64,000 nucleotides of DNA, from positions 15,686,001 to 15,750,000 of the forward strand of contig OX344753.2 of assembly GCA_947034885.2 (NCBI GenBank), written 5' to 3'. Under the pieces are notes generated by a model, which saw nothing but the letters and a program-made list of their open reading frames with translations, made no database searches and was not told where the DNA came from. This document shows positions 50,314 through 62,034 of this stretch, in pieces; the stretch's first letter is position 1; the number at the start of each line of letters is the position of its first letter. This DNA comes from Thuidium tamariscinum. Its lineage: Eukaryota > Streptophyta > Bryopsida > Hypnales > Thuidiaceae. The position numbers and the translations under genes were made by a program.

Positions 50314-51744
50314 CGAGGTCATATTTCTCAACCGTTAGCTAACTGAACTGGTGAGAAATTAGTATTATGTTACACTGAGCAGTTGTATTTGATTATAGCA
50401 AGGTCGGAAGTGAAGGTCAAATAATTACGAAATACGGAGTACCTCCCTAGCCAGAAGTTTGGGAGGTGGTGCAGCTCAAAATTCATTTCGAGAATAGTGA
50501 ATTTAGAGGGCTAGAAAAGTTTATTGGATATGGGCTAAGTTAGATAGAGGACATTGGTTTGGCACACTGCTTCACAAATGTTGAAAGTATCCGTATATTA
50601 CACGGACATTCTCATGACACTAAGACCTCGTGGCCCTCGTTCGTATATTTACATGCTTGTACGGTCATCGTTCTTATTCATGCTGTTACCATTCTTGTGA
50701 GAAGAATGTTTGATTCCTCATCCAAGCTTTCATCTGTTCGCTAATTTCTTTATATCAGTTGAACCGTAATTTGATTCGGTTTAGCATGCTGAATTATATC
50801 TCTAATTTTTATATTGCAAAGGAATTCTAATATGGTTATCATAGTGCCCTTAAGTGAGTTTTTTGAATGAATGAATTTGGTGATTTCATACATTCAAAAA
50901 CAAGAAAATTTCTAAAACATTCCAAATTTTACTTTCCCAAGTTCCTACTTCTAAAATAAATTTTTTGACTGATTTTATAAAGCTTTAAAGTTTGGGAATA
51001 TTTTTTTCTTTGAATTTTAGGTAGGGTCTCACAATGTCAATTTTTCATGCTAATATTGAAAAAAAACTATTTGAAATAAAAAAAATAGTAACATTTTTTG
51101 TGAGTACACATGTGTGTATATATTTAAATCTAAATTGAGTTTTTCATTTGGACTTCATAGGAAAAGTATGCTTGCCTAAACACAAAGCAAAGATTCCTAA
51201 AAACAAATATAAAAATAAGAAAGAAAGAAATAAAAAGCCTAAATTTTTTTTAAACAAATCAAGGTCTATACGGGGAGATTTCATTTATTCAATGTTGATT
51301 AGTAAGGTGAAAAATATAATGAGTTTTTTTTTTGGAACTGTAGTTACTTTTAAATAACATAACATTTAATGTTTTATTTAGTTTTATAATTAATTAATTA
51401 TTAATTTAAAAAAATTAATAAGGTACATTTAATTATTATTAAAAGAAATAAGGTTGTCATCATACAAATTAACTTTTGTCAATTTTATATTTGAATTATT
51501 ATCAAATATAGTTTTTATATTATTACAAACCTTCTTCTATATATTGAGTTTTTTATGAATGGAAATAAGATTTTTTTGAAAAAAATTCTAAATTCAATAG
51601 CTTAAAACATAGAAGCTAAGAGAATTCAAAATCTATTGATCTCATTTAGATCCTTGTAAATGTATCTTATTTTTTCTATTAATGCTAGCATATGAGCCTA
51701 GAAATGTAATTCTACAAGCCTACAAGTCTTAAACATAGGTGTAA
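50314..51744 (+). other. Symplekin 3' flank and AT-rich intergenic DNA
   Basis: The first 450 bases have gene-like composition and probably include the 3' untranslated region. From about 50820 the sequence becomes extremely AT-rich with no gene or defined repeat. Confidence 0.4.
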
Positions 51745-52030
51745 GTAAGTATCAATTACAACCATTGAAGATGCCCATAACATATATTCATGTAAGATAC
51801 ATATCTTATAATCATTGAAGGTACCTAAAACATATGTTCATGTAATATACATACATATCTTATAACCATAGAAGATGCCTATAGTCTAAGTACCTACATC
51901 ATATATATCTACAATATAGGCACCTATATAATAGGTGCCTAAAACCACTAAAGGTATAGTATAGTATAGGTATGTATAGCATAGGTACTTGAGTACCTAT
52001 AATATAAGCATCGTATGGTGTTGATAATAT
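51745..52030. repeat. Diverged short tandem repeats (TACATATCTTATAA and AGGTACCTATA phrases)
   Basis: A unit of about 65 bases is repeated two to three times (ACCATTGAAGATGCC, ACATATATTCATGTAA, TACATATCTTATAA). It is followed by shorter phrases built from TATAGGTACCTA-like steps up to about 52030. The pattern points to slippage-type expansion. No coding content. Confidence 0.5.
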
Positions 52031-53072
52031 AGGTGTTTAAATTTTCATGTTTAAGATTTTAGGCTCCCATATTAAGAACCTTGATTTATAACTATGGTAT
52101 AAATTTTGAAGACTTTGCTAAATGCAAATATTCTATAATTCAGAGGGTAATTGATAGGACTAGCTTCAAAAATAAATTTGTTCAATTCTAATATTGATCC
52201 ATTAAAAATGAATTTAAATTAAAAATTTTAAAACTCTTCAAAATCATAATAATTAGAACTTAAAATTTTGAACCTAAAGAAAGGAAGAGGATAGGCTTTT
52301 TTAAATAGAAATTATTTCTAGTTGATTTGCAATTTTGAATTTTATTTATTTATTATTTCATAAACATCTTTTTTTTTCTAATTTTAAATTTCAACTTTCT
52401 ATTTTTTATGTACCTACTATTATTTCTATTGTAGATCTATGATGTTTATAAATTTATTATTTATTATTGTTTTATTATTTTATTATTTTATTATTTTATT
52501 TACTTAAAACCATAGTTATATTGAATTTTCAATTTATTTATTTCGAATCTGAAAATAACTATTGTGACATCTAAATTTGTGGCTTTGGTTTTGGATTTGC
52601 TTTCTACCTTTAGCTTGTGAATTTGTATTTATTATTAGAAATAATTTTATTTATTTTAATATTTTATTCTTAGCATCATTCATTTTGTATATATTTATGT
52701 TTTTTCAATTATATTTTATATTTTATATTTTAATATTTATTGTTTGCTTTCTAGTTGTTGCAATGTACAAAGTTGAGGATCTTTTGCCATTGCATAGACT
52801 TTATCTCATTTAAAGTAATTCAGTATTTGTTTAGAGAGAGTTTTACAATGTCTAAAGTCAATAAGTATTTTGCTTTGAGTAGGGCAAAATATACAATTCC
52901 ATTCATACAACTAATAACCTTAATGCTTTATGCTTGATGTAATCATTTTCATGATTTTAATAATGATATGTATTCTTATACATGTGGAATTGCCCTCATG
53001 ACATTTCTTTGAAAATTGTTCCTACATACATGACCATTTCCATATGCAATTGTCCTTGTGACACATACAAAC

Positions 53073-53108
<36 letters not shown>

Positions 53109-53554
53109 TATATATATATATTTATATATACCTTTCTATTTAAGTCTAGTCCATAAAATCGTAGAAAATTTCCTAATCATAATATGCATCAAATTTCAAC
53201 ATCTTTTGATCAATCAAATGAATCAATGGCCAATATTTTTAGAATGTTGGTGTCTTATAGTAGCTAGGCATCATATTGTCTTCATAGATGATATTTTTGT
53301 TCCTTAATTAATGTGGTATTTTCTCAACTGAAGATGAAAAGATGTGTGTACTAATGCTTCCTACATCTCTAATTCTCTATACAATCATATTGAAAAAAAT
53401 TCACCACCTATAATCTAGTGTTTTTCATCACCAATTATTGATCAAAATCAATTCACCAACAATAGAGTTTGTTTGTTTTCAAAACTGAAATTTGGTAGGC
53501 ACAATTGGGATTGTATAAGAATTGGAAAGAAAAAAAAGAAAATTATAATTCAGA
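52031..53554. other. Very AT-rich intergenic DNA with microsatellites
   Basis: Holds a TTTTATTA-type run near 52466-52500 and a perfect ACAT/CATA tetranucleotide microsatellite at about 53076-53106 followed by TATATA. No gene seen. Confidence 0.55.
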
Positions 53555-53854
53555 AATTAGATGATATTTGAGGCCTCTGGACGATTGCAGGTTCCCAAAC
53601 TATGAGAATACAGAAATTGCCGCATGAACGTGTAAATTGCTGTGGGAACCCAAAATCACAAGAATCTAACGTGGCCGAGACCGAGCCACATTATCAATTT
53701 TTTAATTAAATTTTTTTTTTAAAAACATTTTTCACATTTTAGGACCCCTTAATTTTTTTTGGTAACTGTTGGCCAAACAACGGCCAACAATTCGAAAACT
53801 ATTTCTAGAACAAATCCGAAATGGCCCTCCCAAAGCCTCAAATTTCATATAATG
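53555..53854 (+). mobile_element. CATTAG-ended MITE (family M), copy 4
   Basis: Starts AATTAGATGATATTTGAGGC and ends AAGCCTCAAATTTCATATAATG, imperfect inverted repeats. The interior has GGTTCCCAAACTATGAGAA, GTGGCCGAGACCGAGCC, a T-rich run, TTTTAGGACCCC, AACTGTTGGCC and AATCCGAAATGGCCC, matching the other copies in order. It lies about 1.3 kb upstream of PAL. Confidence 0.7.
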
Positions 53855-53897
53855 TCTTTGAAATGGCACAATAGGGTGTTGGTGTAGAATATTAATT

Positions 53898-54134
53898 CAT
53901 ACCATCGAAGGTGGGCCCAATGGGATAAATCTCATTTTACTAGGGGTTGACAAGGGTTTGGGGTTTATATTTGAGTTGGATTTTTGGGTATGTTTCAGGT
54001 CCCCATCCTAATTTGGGGTTTGCGACTCTGAATCTAAATTTTGAATTTGAAAAAAATAAAAAATGTGAAAAAAATAAAATTTCAGGGTTTTTCCTTGGGT
54101 AAATCCAACCTTTGGGGCCCACCTTCGATGGTAT
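53898..54134. mobile_element. 237-bp MITE with near-perfect 23-bp inverted repeats
   Basis: CATACCATCGAAGGTGGGCC at the left is the reverse complement of the right end (GGCCCACCTTCGATGGTATG), with one extra base just inside. No other copy of this family was seen in the window. It lies directly beside the family A element, with only three bases before that element's TTAA. Non-coding. Confidence 0.85.
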
Positions 54135-54141
54135 GATTTAA

Positions 54142-54362
54142 CCCTTGAAGGACAGACCGGCGGTTGCAAAAACCATGCATTTTGATACCGTGTGACATCA
54201 CCTACTTTCAAAAAGTCAAATTTATACATTGGAAATCAAAATAATGTAGAAGATCTTCCCTTTCCACCCCAATATTGAGGATGAAAAGTTGCATTTCTGG
54301 TTTGGAAGGAAAGATTCTTTGTCATTCAGCGGACGCCAAACGTCCGCGGCGTCGTTCAAGGG
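54142..54362 (+). mobile_element. Family A TTAA-ended element, cleanest copy (221 bp)
   Basis: Flanked by TTAA on both sides (54138-54141 and 54363-54366). The termini are CCCTTGAAGGAC and, from the other end, CCCTTGAACGAC: 11 of 12 identical. TTAA target duplication with CCC-starting ends is the signature of piggyBac-class transposition. Near the right end a perfect 7-base stem (GCGGACG / CGTCCGC, loop CCAAA) sits at about 54329-54347. There is no open frame, so it is non-autonomous. It ends about 780 bases before the PAL start codon. Confidence 0.8.
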
Positions 54363-54366
54363 TTAA

Positions 54367-55147
54367 CGCTGCGCGGGTGTCGGTACCATCGTTCCCTTGC
54401 CTTACACTGCAAAAGAATATCCCGAGCCTGCCTTTCGTCCAGAGTCCACAGTGAAAGACCCACGAAATTACTCAAGCGCATTCTTCTGTTCCGAAAAGAA
54501 AGTCTACCCCCAACGTCAAGCTTTGACAAAGGTCCGGATGGTGTTCGACCTTTTCAACCGGGCATCCCCGACGGAGGGACCCAGCTGCAAGGTTTCTTCG
54601 CACGCTGCGATCCTGAAAGTCCACGGGCGCCTTTCTCCTCCATTTTCAACGACAAATCTCGACTCGCAACGTCCTATTTTCTCCATTCCCAGACCTTTAT
54701 CAACAATTCCTCCCAAACGATCCAAAGATGGTCAGAAAACACCGGGGGACTCGATCTACAGTAAAGAACTGTTCAGAAGAGCAGCTTTCATGCAGACACG
54801 GAGCTTGAATCGAAGGACAGACCCGAACGACCAAATGCACCACGTTACCACTTGCAAACTTCAGCAATACAAATACCGGTCTTCGTATACTTAGTTACTC
54901 ATCTCATTACGAGCCTTCTGCAGCGCTCGATCATTCATTCATTCCTTTTTAGAAATCCAGGGCTCCAACCTGGAGTTGTTTTCTTCAGGACTGTTGGGAA
55001 ATTAATTTGTAGGCTTTTTGCATATGTAGCATTCTTAGCTGATCGATCAATTCAATCAGGTTCACGCTTCCTTAGAAGTTTGAGTGAACGAAAGGAAGTT
55101 CCAGCGAGAAGTACGTTGTTTTGCGGATTGCAGAGGAAATCGATTCA
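54367..55147 (+). promoter_or_regulatory. Promoter and 5' leader region of PAL
   Basis: GC-rich, gene-like composition begins exactly at the right edge of the family A element. An open frame at 54397-54894 shows no similarity and is probably non-coding leader or promoter. No convincing TATA box was found. The last 70 bases before the start are purine-rich, with the start context TTCAATGGC. Confidence 0.4.
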
Positions 55148-57337
55148 ATGGCACCCCCCGCGGTTGAATTCATTAGCGCCGGATCCGAGCCTATGAAGAA
55201 ACAGAAGCTGATCCGGGAGGCCTCCTTCTGCAACCATAACACCAACAAGGGCTCGCCGATGACAGACCGCCAAGACCCGCTGAACTGGGCGAAGACAGCG
55301 GCGAAACTGGAAGGCAACCATCTGGACGAAATCAAGCAGATGGTGGCGACGTACTTCGACTCCCGCGAGGTCACCATCGAGGGCGTGAACCTCACCGTGG
55401 GCCAAGTCACGGCCGTCGCGCGCCGTCCCGAAGTCGCCATCGTCCTCGACGCGGAGAACGCGAAGGCGCGCGTGGACGAATCCTCCAACTGGGTGCTCAC
55501 CAAGATCATGAACGGGGGTGACATCTACGGCGTCACCACTGGATTTGGCGCCACTTCCCACCGGCGAACCCAGCAAGGCGTGGATCTTCAACGCGAGCTG
55601 ATTCGGTTCCTGAACGCTGGCGTGGTGGGGAAGGGTCACTCGTTGCCCGCGGAGACCACGCGCGCGGCGATGCTGGTGAGGACCAACACGCTGATGCAGG
55701 GATACTCCGGCATTCGATGGGAGATTCTGGAGGCCATGGAGAAGCTGCTGAACGCGCACGTCACGCCGAAGCTGCCGTTGCGTGGGACTGTGACGGCTTC
55801 TGGTGATTTGGTTCCCTTGAGTTACATTGCGGGGCTACTCTCCGCACGACCGAATTCGCGAGCTTGCACTGCTGATGGCCGTGAGGTCGATGCTTTGGAA
55901 GGGTTGCGGATGGCGGGTGTGGAGAAGCCGTTTGAGCTGCAGCCCAAGGAGGGGCTCGCCCTCGTGAACGGCACTGCGGTGGGGTCGGCGTTGGCTTCGA
56001 CTGTGTGCTTCGACGCGAATCTGCTGGCGCTTCTTGCGGAAGTGTTGTCGGCGTTGTTCTGTGAAGTTATGCAAGGGAAGCCGGAATTTGCTGACCCTTT
56101 GACGCACAAACTGAAGCATCACCCTGGGCAAATGGAAGCTGCAGCGGTGATGGAGTGGCTACTGGACGGGAGCGACTTCATGAAAGCCGCGGCCAAGCTG
56201 AACGAGACTGATCCCTTGAAGAAGCCGAAGCAGGATCGGTATGCCCTGCGGACTTCGCCCCAATGGCTGGGTCCCCAGATTGAGGTGATTCGTACGGCCA
56301 CGCACGCGATCGAGCGGGAAATCAACTCCGTGAATGACAACCCCATCATTGATGCCGCGCGCGGGATCGCGCTCCACGGGGGCAACTTCCAGGGAACTCC
56401 AATTGGCGTCTCCATGGACAACATGCGCCTCGCGGTGGCCGCCATCGGCAAGCTCATGTTTGCGCAGTTTAGTGAACTCGTGAACGACTACTACAACAAC
56501 GGCTTACCCTCGAATCTCAGCGGAGGTCCAAACCCGAGCCTGGACTACGGCATGAAGGGCGCCGAGATCGCCATGGCGTCATACCTCAGCGAGCTTAACT
56601 ACCTGGCCAATCCCGTCACCACACACGTCCAAAGCGCGGAGCAGCACAACCAGGACGTGAACTCCCTGGGCTTAGTGTCGGCACGCAAAACTGAGGAAGC
56701 CGTGGAGATTCTGAAGCTCATGAGCTCGACATTCCTGGTGGGGCTCTGCCAAGCCATCGATCTCCGCCATGTGGAAGAGACCATGCAATCCGCGGTGAAG
56801 CAGGTGGTGTCCCTAGCGGCGAAGAAGACTCTCTTCACGGGCAAAGATGGCGCGCTGCTTCCTTCCCGTTTCTGTGAGAAGAGCCTCCTGCTGGTGGTCG
56901 AGCGCCAGCCCGTGTTCACCTACATCGACGACGCGGCCTCGGAGTCTTACCCTTTGATGGAGAAATTGCGCGCAGAGCTCGTCAGTCACGCCCTCAAGCT
57001 CCAAGAAGACGCCTCCCGCGCCGTGTTTCAGCAGATCCCTGTTTTCGAAGCTGAAGTGCAAGAGCGGTTGCGTGTTGTGGTGCCCTTGGTAAGGGAAGCT
57101 TACGACAACAAGGGATTGTCTGCAGTCCCCAACAGAATCGAAGCGTGCAGAACGTATCCGTTGTACAAGTTTGTGAGAGCGGAGCTTGGGACGCAATTGC
57201 TGTCTGGATTGAGGACCGTGTCGCCCGGGACTGAGATTCAGAAGGTTTTCGAGGCCATGGAGGAGGGCAAATTGATCCGCCCGCTTCTTCAGTGTGTGCA
57301 AGGATGGAAAGGCACCCCTGGACCTTTTCCCCAGTAG
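55148..57337 (+). CDS. PAL: Phenylalanine ammonia-lyase, intronless, 729 aa
   Basis: Converts L-phenylalanine to trans-cinnamate and ammonia, the entry step of phenylpropanoid metabolism; a cytosolic tetramer. The whole protein is one open frame. The MIO cofactor triad Ala-Ser-Gly is at 217-219 in [17 protein letters not shown], and the catalytic tyrosine is Tyr127 in [15 protein letters not shown]. Phe154 in LIRFLNAG is the residue that favours phenylalanine; histidine there marks tyrosine-using enzymes. Also present are [19 protein letters not shown] and [18 protein letters not shown]. Length is normal for plant PAL (about 700-730). The coding region is clearly GC-richer than its surroundings. 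No intron interrupts it, whereas seed-plant PAL genes usually have one. The 55148 ATG is the first in frame. Two MITEs and a TTAA element lie just upstream. Confidence 0.97.
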   Translation: MAPPAVEFISAGSEPMKKQKLIREASFCNHNTNKGSPMTDRQDPLNWAKTAAKLEGNHLDEIKQMVATYFDSREVTIEGVNLTVGQVTAVARRPEVAIVLDAENAKARVDESSNWVLTKIMNGGDIYGVTTGFGATSHRRTQQGVDLQRELIRFLNAGVVGKGHSLPAETTRAAMLVRTNTLMQGYSGIRWEILEAMEKLLNAHVTPKLPLRGTVTASGDLVPLSYIAGLLSARPNSRACTADGREVDALEGLRMAGVEKPFELQPKEGLALVNGTAVGSALASTVCFDANLLALLAEVLSALFCEVMQGKPEFADPLTHKLKHHPGQMEAAAVMEWLLDGSDFMKAAAKLNETDPLKKPKQDRYALRTSPQWLGPQIEVIRTATHAIEREINSVNDNPIIDAARGIALHGGNFQGTPIGVSMDNMRLAVAAIGKLMFAQFSELVNDYYNNGLPSNLSGGPNPSLDYGMKGAEIAMASYLSELNYLANPVTTHVQSAEQHNQDVNSLGLVSARKTEEAVEILKLMSSTFLVGLCQAIDLRHVEETMQSAVKQVVSLAAKKTLFTGKDGALLPSRFCEKSLLLVVERQPVFTYIDDAASESYPLMEKLRAELVSHALKLQEDASRAVFQQIPVFEAEVQERLRVVVPLVREAYDNKGLSAVPNRIEACRTYPLYKFVRAELGTQLLSGLRTVSPGTEIQKVFEAMEEGKLIRPLLQCVQGWKGTPGPFPQ

Positions 57338-58973
57338 ATGACAACTGTAGCTGGTTGTTTCTTTCCTTGCCCACAAATGGAAGTAGTAGTTCAATGCTTT
57401 GAACAATTATCAGAAGTTGTTCATGTAAATATGTAGAGATCTGTCAACTCTAATTCGACTCACAAAGTGACTCGTTTATGTTGAACTTTCAGTCCGCATT
57501 GGACCAGCTTCAAACAATTTTACGAAATTTCTTTGGACGCATTGTCCAAATCCAGACGATTGAGAGCATGTCGACGTACTTTGGTTCATTGTTCATTGGC
57601 TGATGATGCAACTCGCATTGGGCAATTGTCATAATTCAATAACATTGTTTGAACAAACTTTCTTTGCATTTTTAGATCAACAAAAGGAACTACATCTAAA
57701 AGCGTAATGACTCCCAGGCACTCGCCTCATTGCTGAAAAACGTTATGGTCAAAGCATGGGTGACATTTCAACTCTGGTTCGAAAACATGGTTTCTTACCG
57801 TAACTAATACCATAACAATCGCAAGAGAACTCATTCGTTGACCAAATGTTTCATTCGGTACTATATCTAGGAAGTCCATTTTTGTTGGGTCCAGCAACCA
57901 GTTGATGAAATTAAATGTAATTGCTGCTTCGAAGGTTAGCAATTCCTCCAGTGACTCACGACGTTCTTAAATTCATAAGCGCAACAACTTCAATTTCGTT
58001 AAATTGGCGATATTCCATCAAGTCTTTGGCGTGGTTCAGGCGCAACCCAACATCTGTACCTGTCCTAATTTGTGGCTTGAAATTAGACCGTTGAGAAGAT
58101 ACATCCCACAATTTTTGGCTTGCGGCCTATTGCCAATCTAAGGAAATTGACGTTTTTAGTGAAGAGAGCTCCAAAAGCATCCACCATGTTCACATTGTGG
58201 AATTGAAGATCGATGGCATTCAAAACTTGTAGCGGCCTGGGAATCCATTGTAGAGAGCAGAATTCACCACCGTGCTGCAGTCACAACGAAGCCAATTCGT
58301 CCCACAACAGAGCAAGCACCAAATACTCAAACACAGAACGGGCACCAAATGCACAACTTATACCACAAACTTGTTATCAACTGTTGCAACCCATGCCAGT
58401 ACATGAATGTTCATATAATTCCTCAGAAATGAAATGCTTCAGAGCACCAAAACTATGACATCCAAGTGCACACCTCTCTCAAAGTAGGTCTGGTACAGAT
58501 CTAATAACAGGTGGTCCCAAAGAGTGTCACTCTGGAGAAGTGCTGGCCAATTCCTTGAAACTGACTCCGCCATCAGCTACCAAGCCCCTTAAAGTAGACA
58601 TGGAATATAGAAACTAGTGAAAAACACGCATTTAATTATAGATACCTCCGATGCGCGTACTAACATAGCTCAGGCAGAGTACGTGCCAGTGCCCCTAGTG
58701 CATATATGCCGCAGTAGATTATGTAAGACACTGAATGCAGCTGAATTCACAGGATAGGAAGCCGGCTCACAGCGGAAAGTAGTGAGACAGGGGAATTCAA
58801 ATACAGTAATGCCCGTGTAGTCTCACTGTCCTCCACTTTCCCATTGAGGTTCGGGCAAGGAAAAGTTGCAAACACTCATCTCTGGGCACCCAGTTGCTGC
58901 AAGGTTTGTAACATCAAGGGAGAACCCCGGAGAGAAGCTGGAGTACTTCCTGTGAATGTTAGCTATGGCGGAG
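57338..58973. other. Convergent intergenic region between PAL and the M6 protease
   Basis: Holds the 3' ends of two genes transcribed towards each other. No third gene was recognised; open frames here are short and lack similarity. A phrase TTCAATTTCGTTAAATTG near 57988-58006 also occurs near 60932-60950 next to the protease start. Confidence 0.45.
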
Positions 58974-60679
58974 TTACTGAGTGGCATGGCCTCCCGTCGA
59001 CCCGACGCTGACCGTGAAGGTCATGACATCCGCGGGGTTGCTGATGTTGCTGATTTCCACGCCCGTGGACGCGCCGTTGTTGGCGTTGGTGGACGGCGTG
59101 GTGGACGCGTTCACGAGGCGCACGGACTTGAGCCCCGGAAACGGATCGCCGTTGTCGCCCCGATCCTCGTTGCGCTCCAGGTCCTTCTCCCCATCGCTCT
59201 GCACCAGCGCTACCTTGTAGTTCGTCTGCTCACTCGTGTTGTCTTTCTGGCGCTCGTCGATGTGCCACAGGAGAAGCCCACCCGCGGGAAGGTCCGCGTC
59301 ACGACCCTTCTGCTGCCGATTCTCGACCAGGAAGTACTCCGACTGCGGGATGCCGTCCTTCCACAGCTTCAGCACTTGCTGCCCGTCTTTAACGTCGCGA
59401 AGATTGATCCTGCCCAAACACATGATCGATCCACATAGAGAGAAATCGATTAGGTAGCAAACTCGCAATTATTATACTCCCCTGGCGAATATATGCGATT
59501 TCGCAACGTCACATCTTCTCACGAGTAATCCCAGAGTTCAGATATCCCGCACAGGAGAAATCCAAAATGTCCATCCATGGAATCTAAGTTGAATGCAATG
59601 CAGTTTGCATATTAATTTGCGTTGATCTGTACATCATGCTGATGCAAATATCAAAATGTCGCATGGAACGTCGTCAACTGAAGGGATTTGATGTTTACTT
59701 ACTGCTGCGATTTGGTTGGCGTGATGACGTCCACCCACCCTTGATCGACTTTGCACCACGCGCAAGGCGAGGCAGGGTTATCCTCATTCCCATTGTAGCT
59801 CCCTGCTGCCATGAGGCACCAGTCTCCAATGCCACTGGACGTGTAATCCGCGTCGTACAAATCCGGCCATCCGAACGCGAGGTGCCCAAGCTCATGCGCG
59901 CACACCCCAAGCTTGCAATCCGCGGGTACAGTAAGGTACGCAAACACTTGCGTCCCGTCCGCTTGATACGACCCATTCTCCAGCACCCACTTGTGCGACC
60001 AAATGTCACCGAGGTTTCCAGTCTTCTCCCCTCCTAAACCAGCATGCACAATCACAAACGCATCCACATACCCATCCCCATTATTGTCATACTTCTTGAA
60101 GTTTACCGCTGGATCCGCCAGCTTCGCTGCGTCTCTGGCCAGCGTTCTTCCATTCGGCGCCTTCTTCCCCAATCCGTTCGCGCCGTTGGCGTACGCCGCG
60201 AGCGTCTTGGGCATGCGGAACGGCCCCACAACCTCCCCCTTGATGTTCACCGCCCCGTTGGAGACGTCACGGAAGTAATCCTTCACGCTGTTAGAGTTTT
60301 CTTTGAACCAGAGATTCGCGTAGTGCTCCTTGGTTTGCGTTCTGGAGAACTTCGAGTCAGAGAAGTCGACCAAGGCGACGATCACGTTGACGTCGCCGCG
60401 GAGAGGCGCGCGGTTGGCGGCGAGCTGGGCGGCGAAGGCCGTGCCGGGGCTGAAGGTGTTGCCGGGGCGGAGGAGGCCATCGTTGAAACCGGGGGGACGG
60501 TGCTCGGTGGGACGCAGGATGGTCCCGAGGAAGGACAGCTCAGGGCTGGAGGCCAGGCTGTGCTTGATCTCGTTGTATCGCTCAAGCAAGCGCCTTCGCA
60601 ATGCTGGGTGAGGGGCAACCAGGCAAATATCCTTACGGGAGTGGGGCTTCACGATGACTGATCCCTGAGGCGTCGACAT
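58974..60679 (-). CDS. M6-family (immune inhibitor A-like) zinc metalloprotease, two coding exons
   Basis: Predicted zinc endopeptidase of MEROPS family M6, a mainly bacterial family. Coding exons, read on the minus strand: 60679-59703 and 59409-58974. The joint (KSQQ/INLRDV) is in phase and the product is 470 aa. The zinc motif HELGH is at 262-266 (His262, Glu263, His266), followed by FGWPDLYD, whose Asp is the usual third region of M6 enzymes. Upstream is DNNGDGYVDAFVIVHAG plus IWSHKW, also typical. The C-terminal part has QNEYFLVENRQ-like and GLLLWHID motifs found in M6 proteins. No N-terminal signal peptide or bacterial propeptide-like hydrophobic stretch is visible. The start at 60679 follows a good acceptor (TTTTGGCAG) at 60698; a longer frame to 60790 exists but probably runs into intron. 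The origin is possibly bacterial by transfer, since domesticated with introns. Confidence 0.9.
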
Positions 60680-60980
60680 GGCTGATCGATGGAGTCTCTG
60701 CCAAAAGCAGGAAATTCTCAGCACATTGACATTCTTGAGCTTCACATGAAATAGAACGTCGATCTCGTTATACTGGCACAATGGTTGCATTTAAATGGCA
60801 CGGTAGACTTATAAGAAACTAAGCAAATAAACAAGCAACAGATCTAGGAGTCGACGTGGCTCACCGATTCAATTCTCTGTCAAAAACAGGAATTACTCAG
60901 CACAATCATGAGCTTCATGTGCAATGTAACGTCAATTTCGTTAAATTGACACACTGGTTGCATTAAAATGGCATGGTGTG
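60658..60980 (-). repeat. Local tandem duplication around the M6 start codon
   Basis: Two copies of about 140 bases, roughly 60658-60805 and 60841-60980. Each (minus strand) holds the intron end (CTGCTTTTGGCAG and CTGTTTTTGACAG), the first exon bases, and the start region: GCCATGTCGACGCC in the copy next to the gene and GCCACGTCGACTCC in the other. Further upstream phrases such as CATGTGAAGCTCA and AATGCAACCA are also shared. In the distal copy the ATG is ACG. The duplication therefore includes an intron acceptor and a former start codon. Confidence 0.8.
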
Positions 60981-60999
60981 TATTATGCTTGGAGAGGCT

Positions 61000-62034
61000 T
61001 GGTCTCTGCAAAACTGTCTCGCTTTTTTATTAAGTAAAGCAGCGACTCAAACTTTCTAGAGGTCGCTTCGATCTGTCTATGCGAAGCCTTCAATTCAAGA
61101 TCCCTTTCGTCCGGAGCCAACAAAATGATTCAGGAAGATGGGAAGGGGGGATGACGGGGATTATTCTAACTTGGCGAGAGATAATCTCCCTTTGGAGCTG
61201 TCATGTGAATCATTCAACTCGATCAATATATAAAAAATATCACGCTCGTCTGAGTGATACCGACAGATGCCTCAGTCCCTAGCTACGCAACGTAACAAGA
61301 TTCGCTCAGATTCGAATGATGTACAGTCCCATGTTTGTCTTGAAGCATTATATTACTTGTGACAAGAGGTAGCCTCGATCAATAATTACAAAGCAGAAAT
61401 TGAAATTTCCTCTCCAACAACTTCGTTAGTAGCTAGAAATAGCGACTGATCGAGGTAGTGATCGTAAACACGTAACGTCACTAGTTCGGAGCTACAGAAT
61501 CTGGCCGGTGTACTCATTGACATGCATGGCCTGTGAAGCATTCGGATTCATAAATGCCATTTGCGTACTAATTAAATTTTGGGTTAAGCTAGAAATCTTG
61601 ACTTTAATTCTAACTCAACGGAATAAACATGAAATCGGCATGAAAATTAACATACTGCGACCGAATCGATCTGTCGAAGCGGGTTATTGATAGACCTCGA
61701 CATGATCGATCAATAATTGACAATTGCCTGCAAGCATATACATATAAAAAAACTGTGGAAGCAGCCATCAGGGAAAACCAGCTCGTGGCATAAAATTTCC
61801 CTTTAGGCTACACTGCAAATCGGGAATGATAAATAATCCAATAAGCAGAGATAATCACCGTGATGCACTATTGTAATATACTCGCAATTAGTTCTACAAA
61901 CCCCAAATTCTGCAACCCGGAGATTTAGAATCGTACGTCGAGCATTTCTATCAGGCTGAAAACCGATCGACCTTTCGAAGTCAAGCCCAGAGTTGAATGA
62001 GGATTACAGCAAGAAATTGATGGTACGCACTTAC
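61000..62034 (-). other. Probable leader intron of the M6 gene
   Basis: AT-rich, stops in all frames, no recognisable gene or repeat. Its limits fit the splice signals at 62035 and 60698. Nothing else to report in it. Confidence 0.35.

Noticed and set aside
54397..54894. Open frame of 165 codons upstream of PAL
   Set aside because: No recognisable domain, the apparent start is not a convincing ATG context, and it lies where the PAL leader or promoter should be.
55145..57406. Long antisense open frames across PAL
   Set aside because: They are shadows caused by the GC-rich codon use of the PAL coding strand.
59636..60661. Plus-strand open frames of 133 and 205 codons opposite the M6 protease
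   Set aside because: Mirror frames of the protease exon; the minus-strand reading has the complete M6 motifs.
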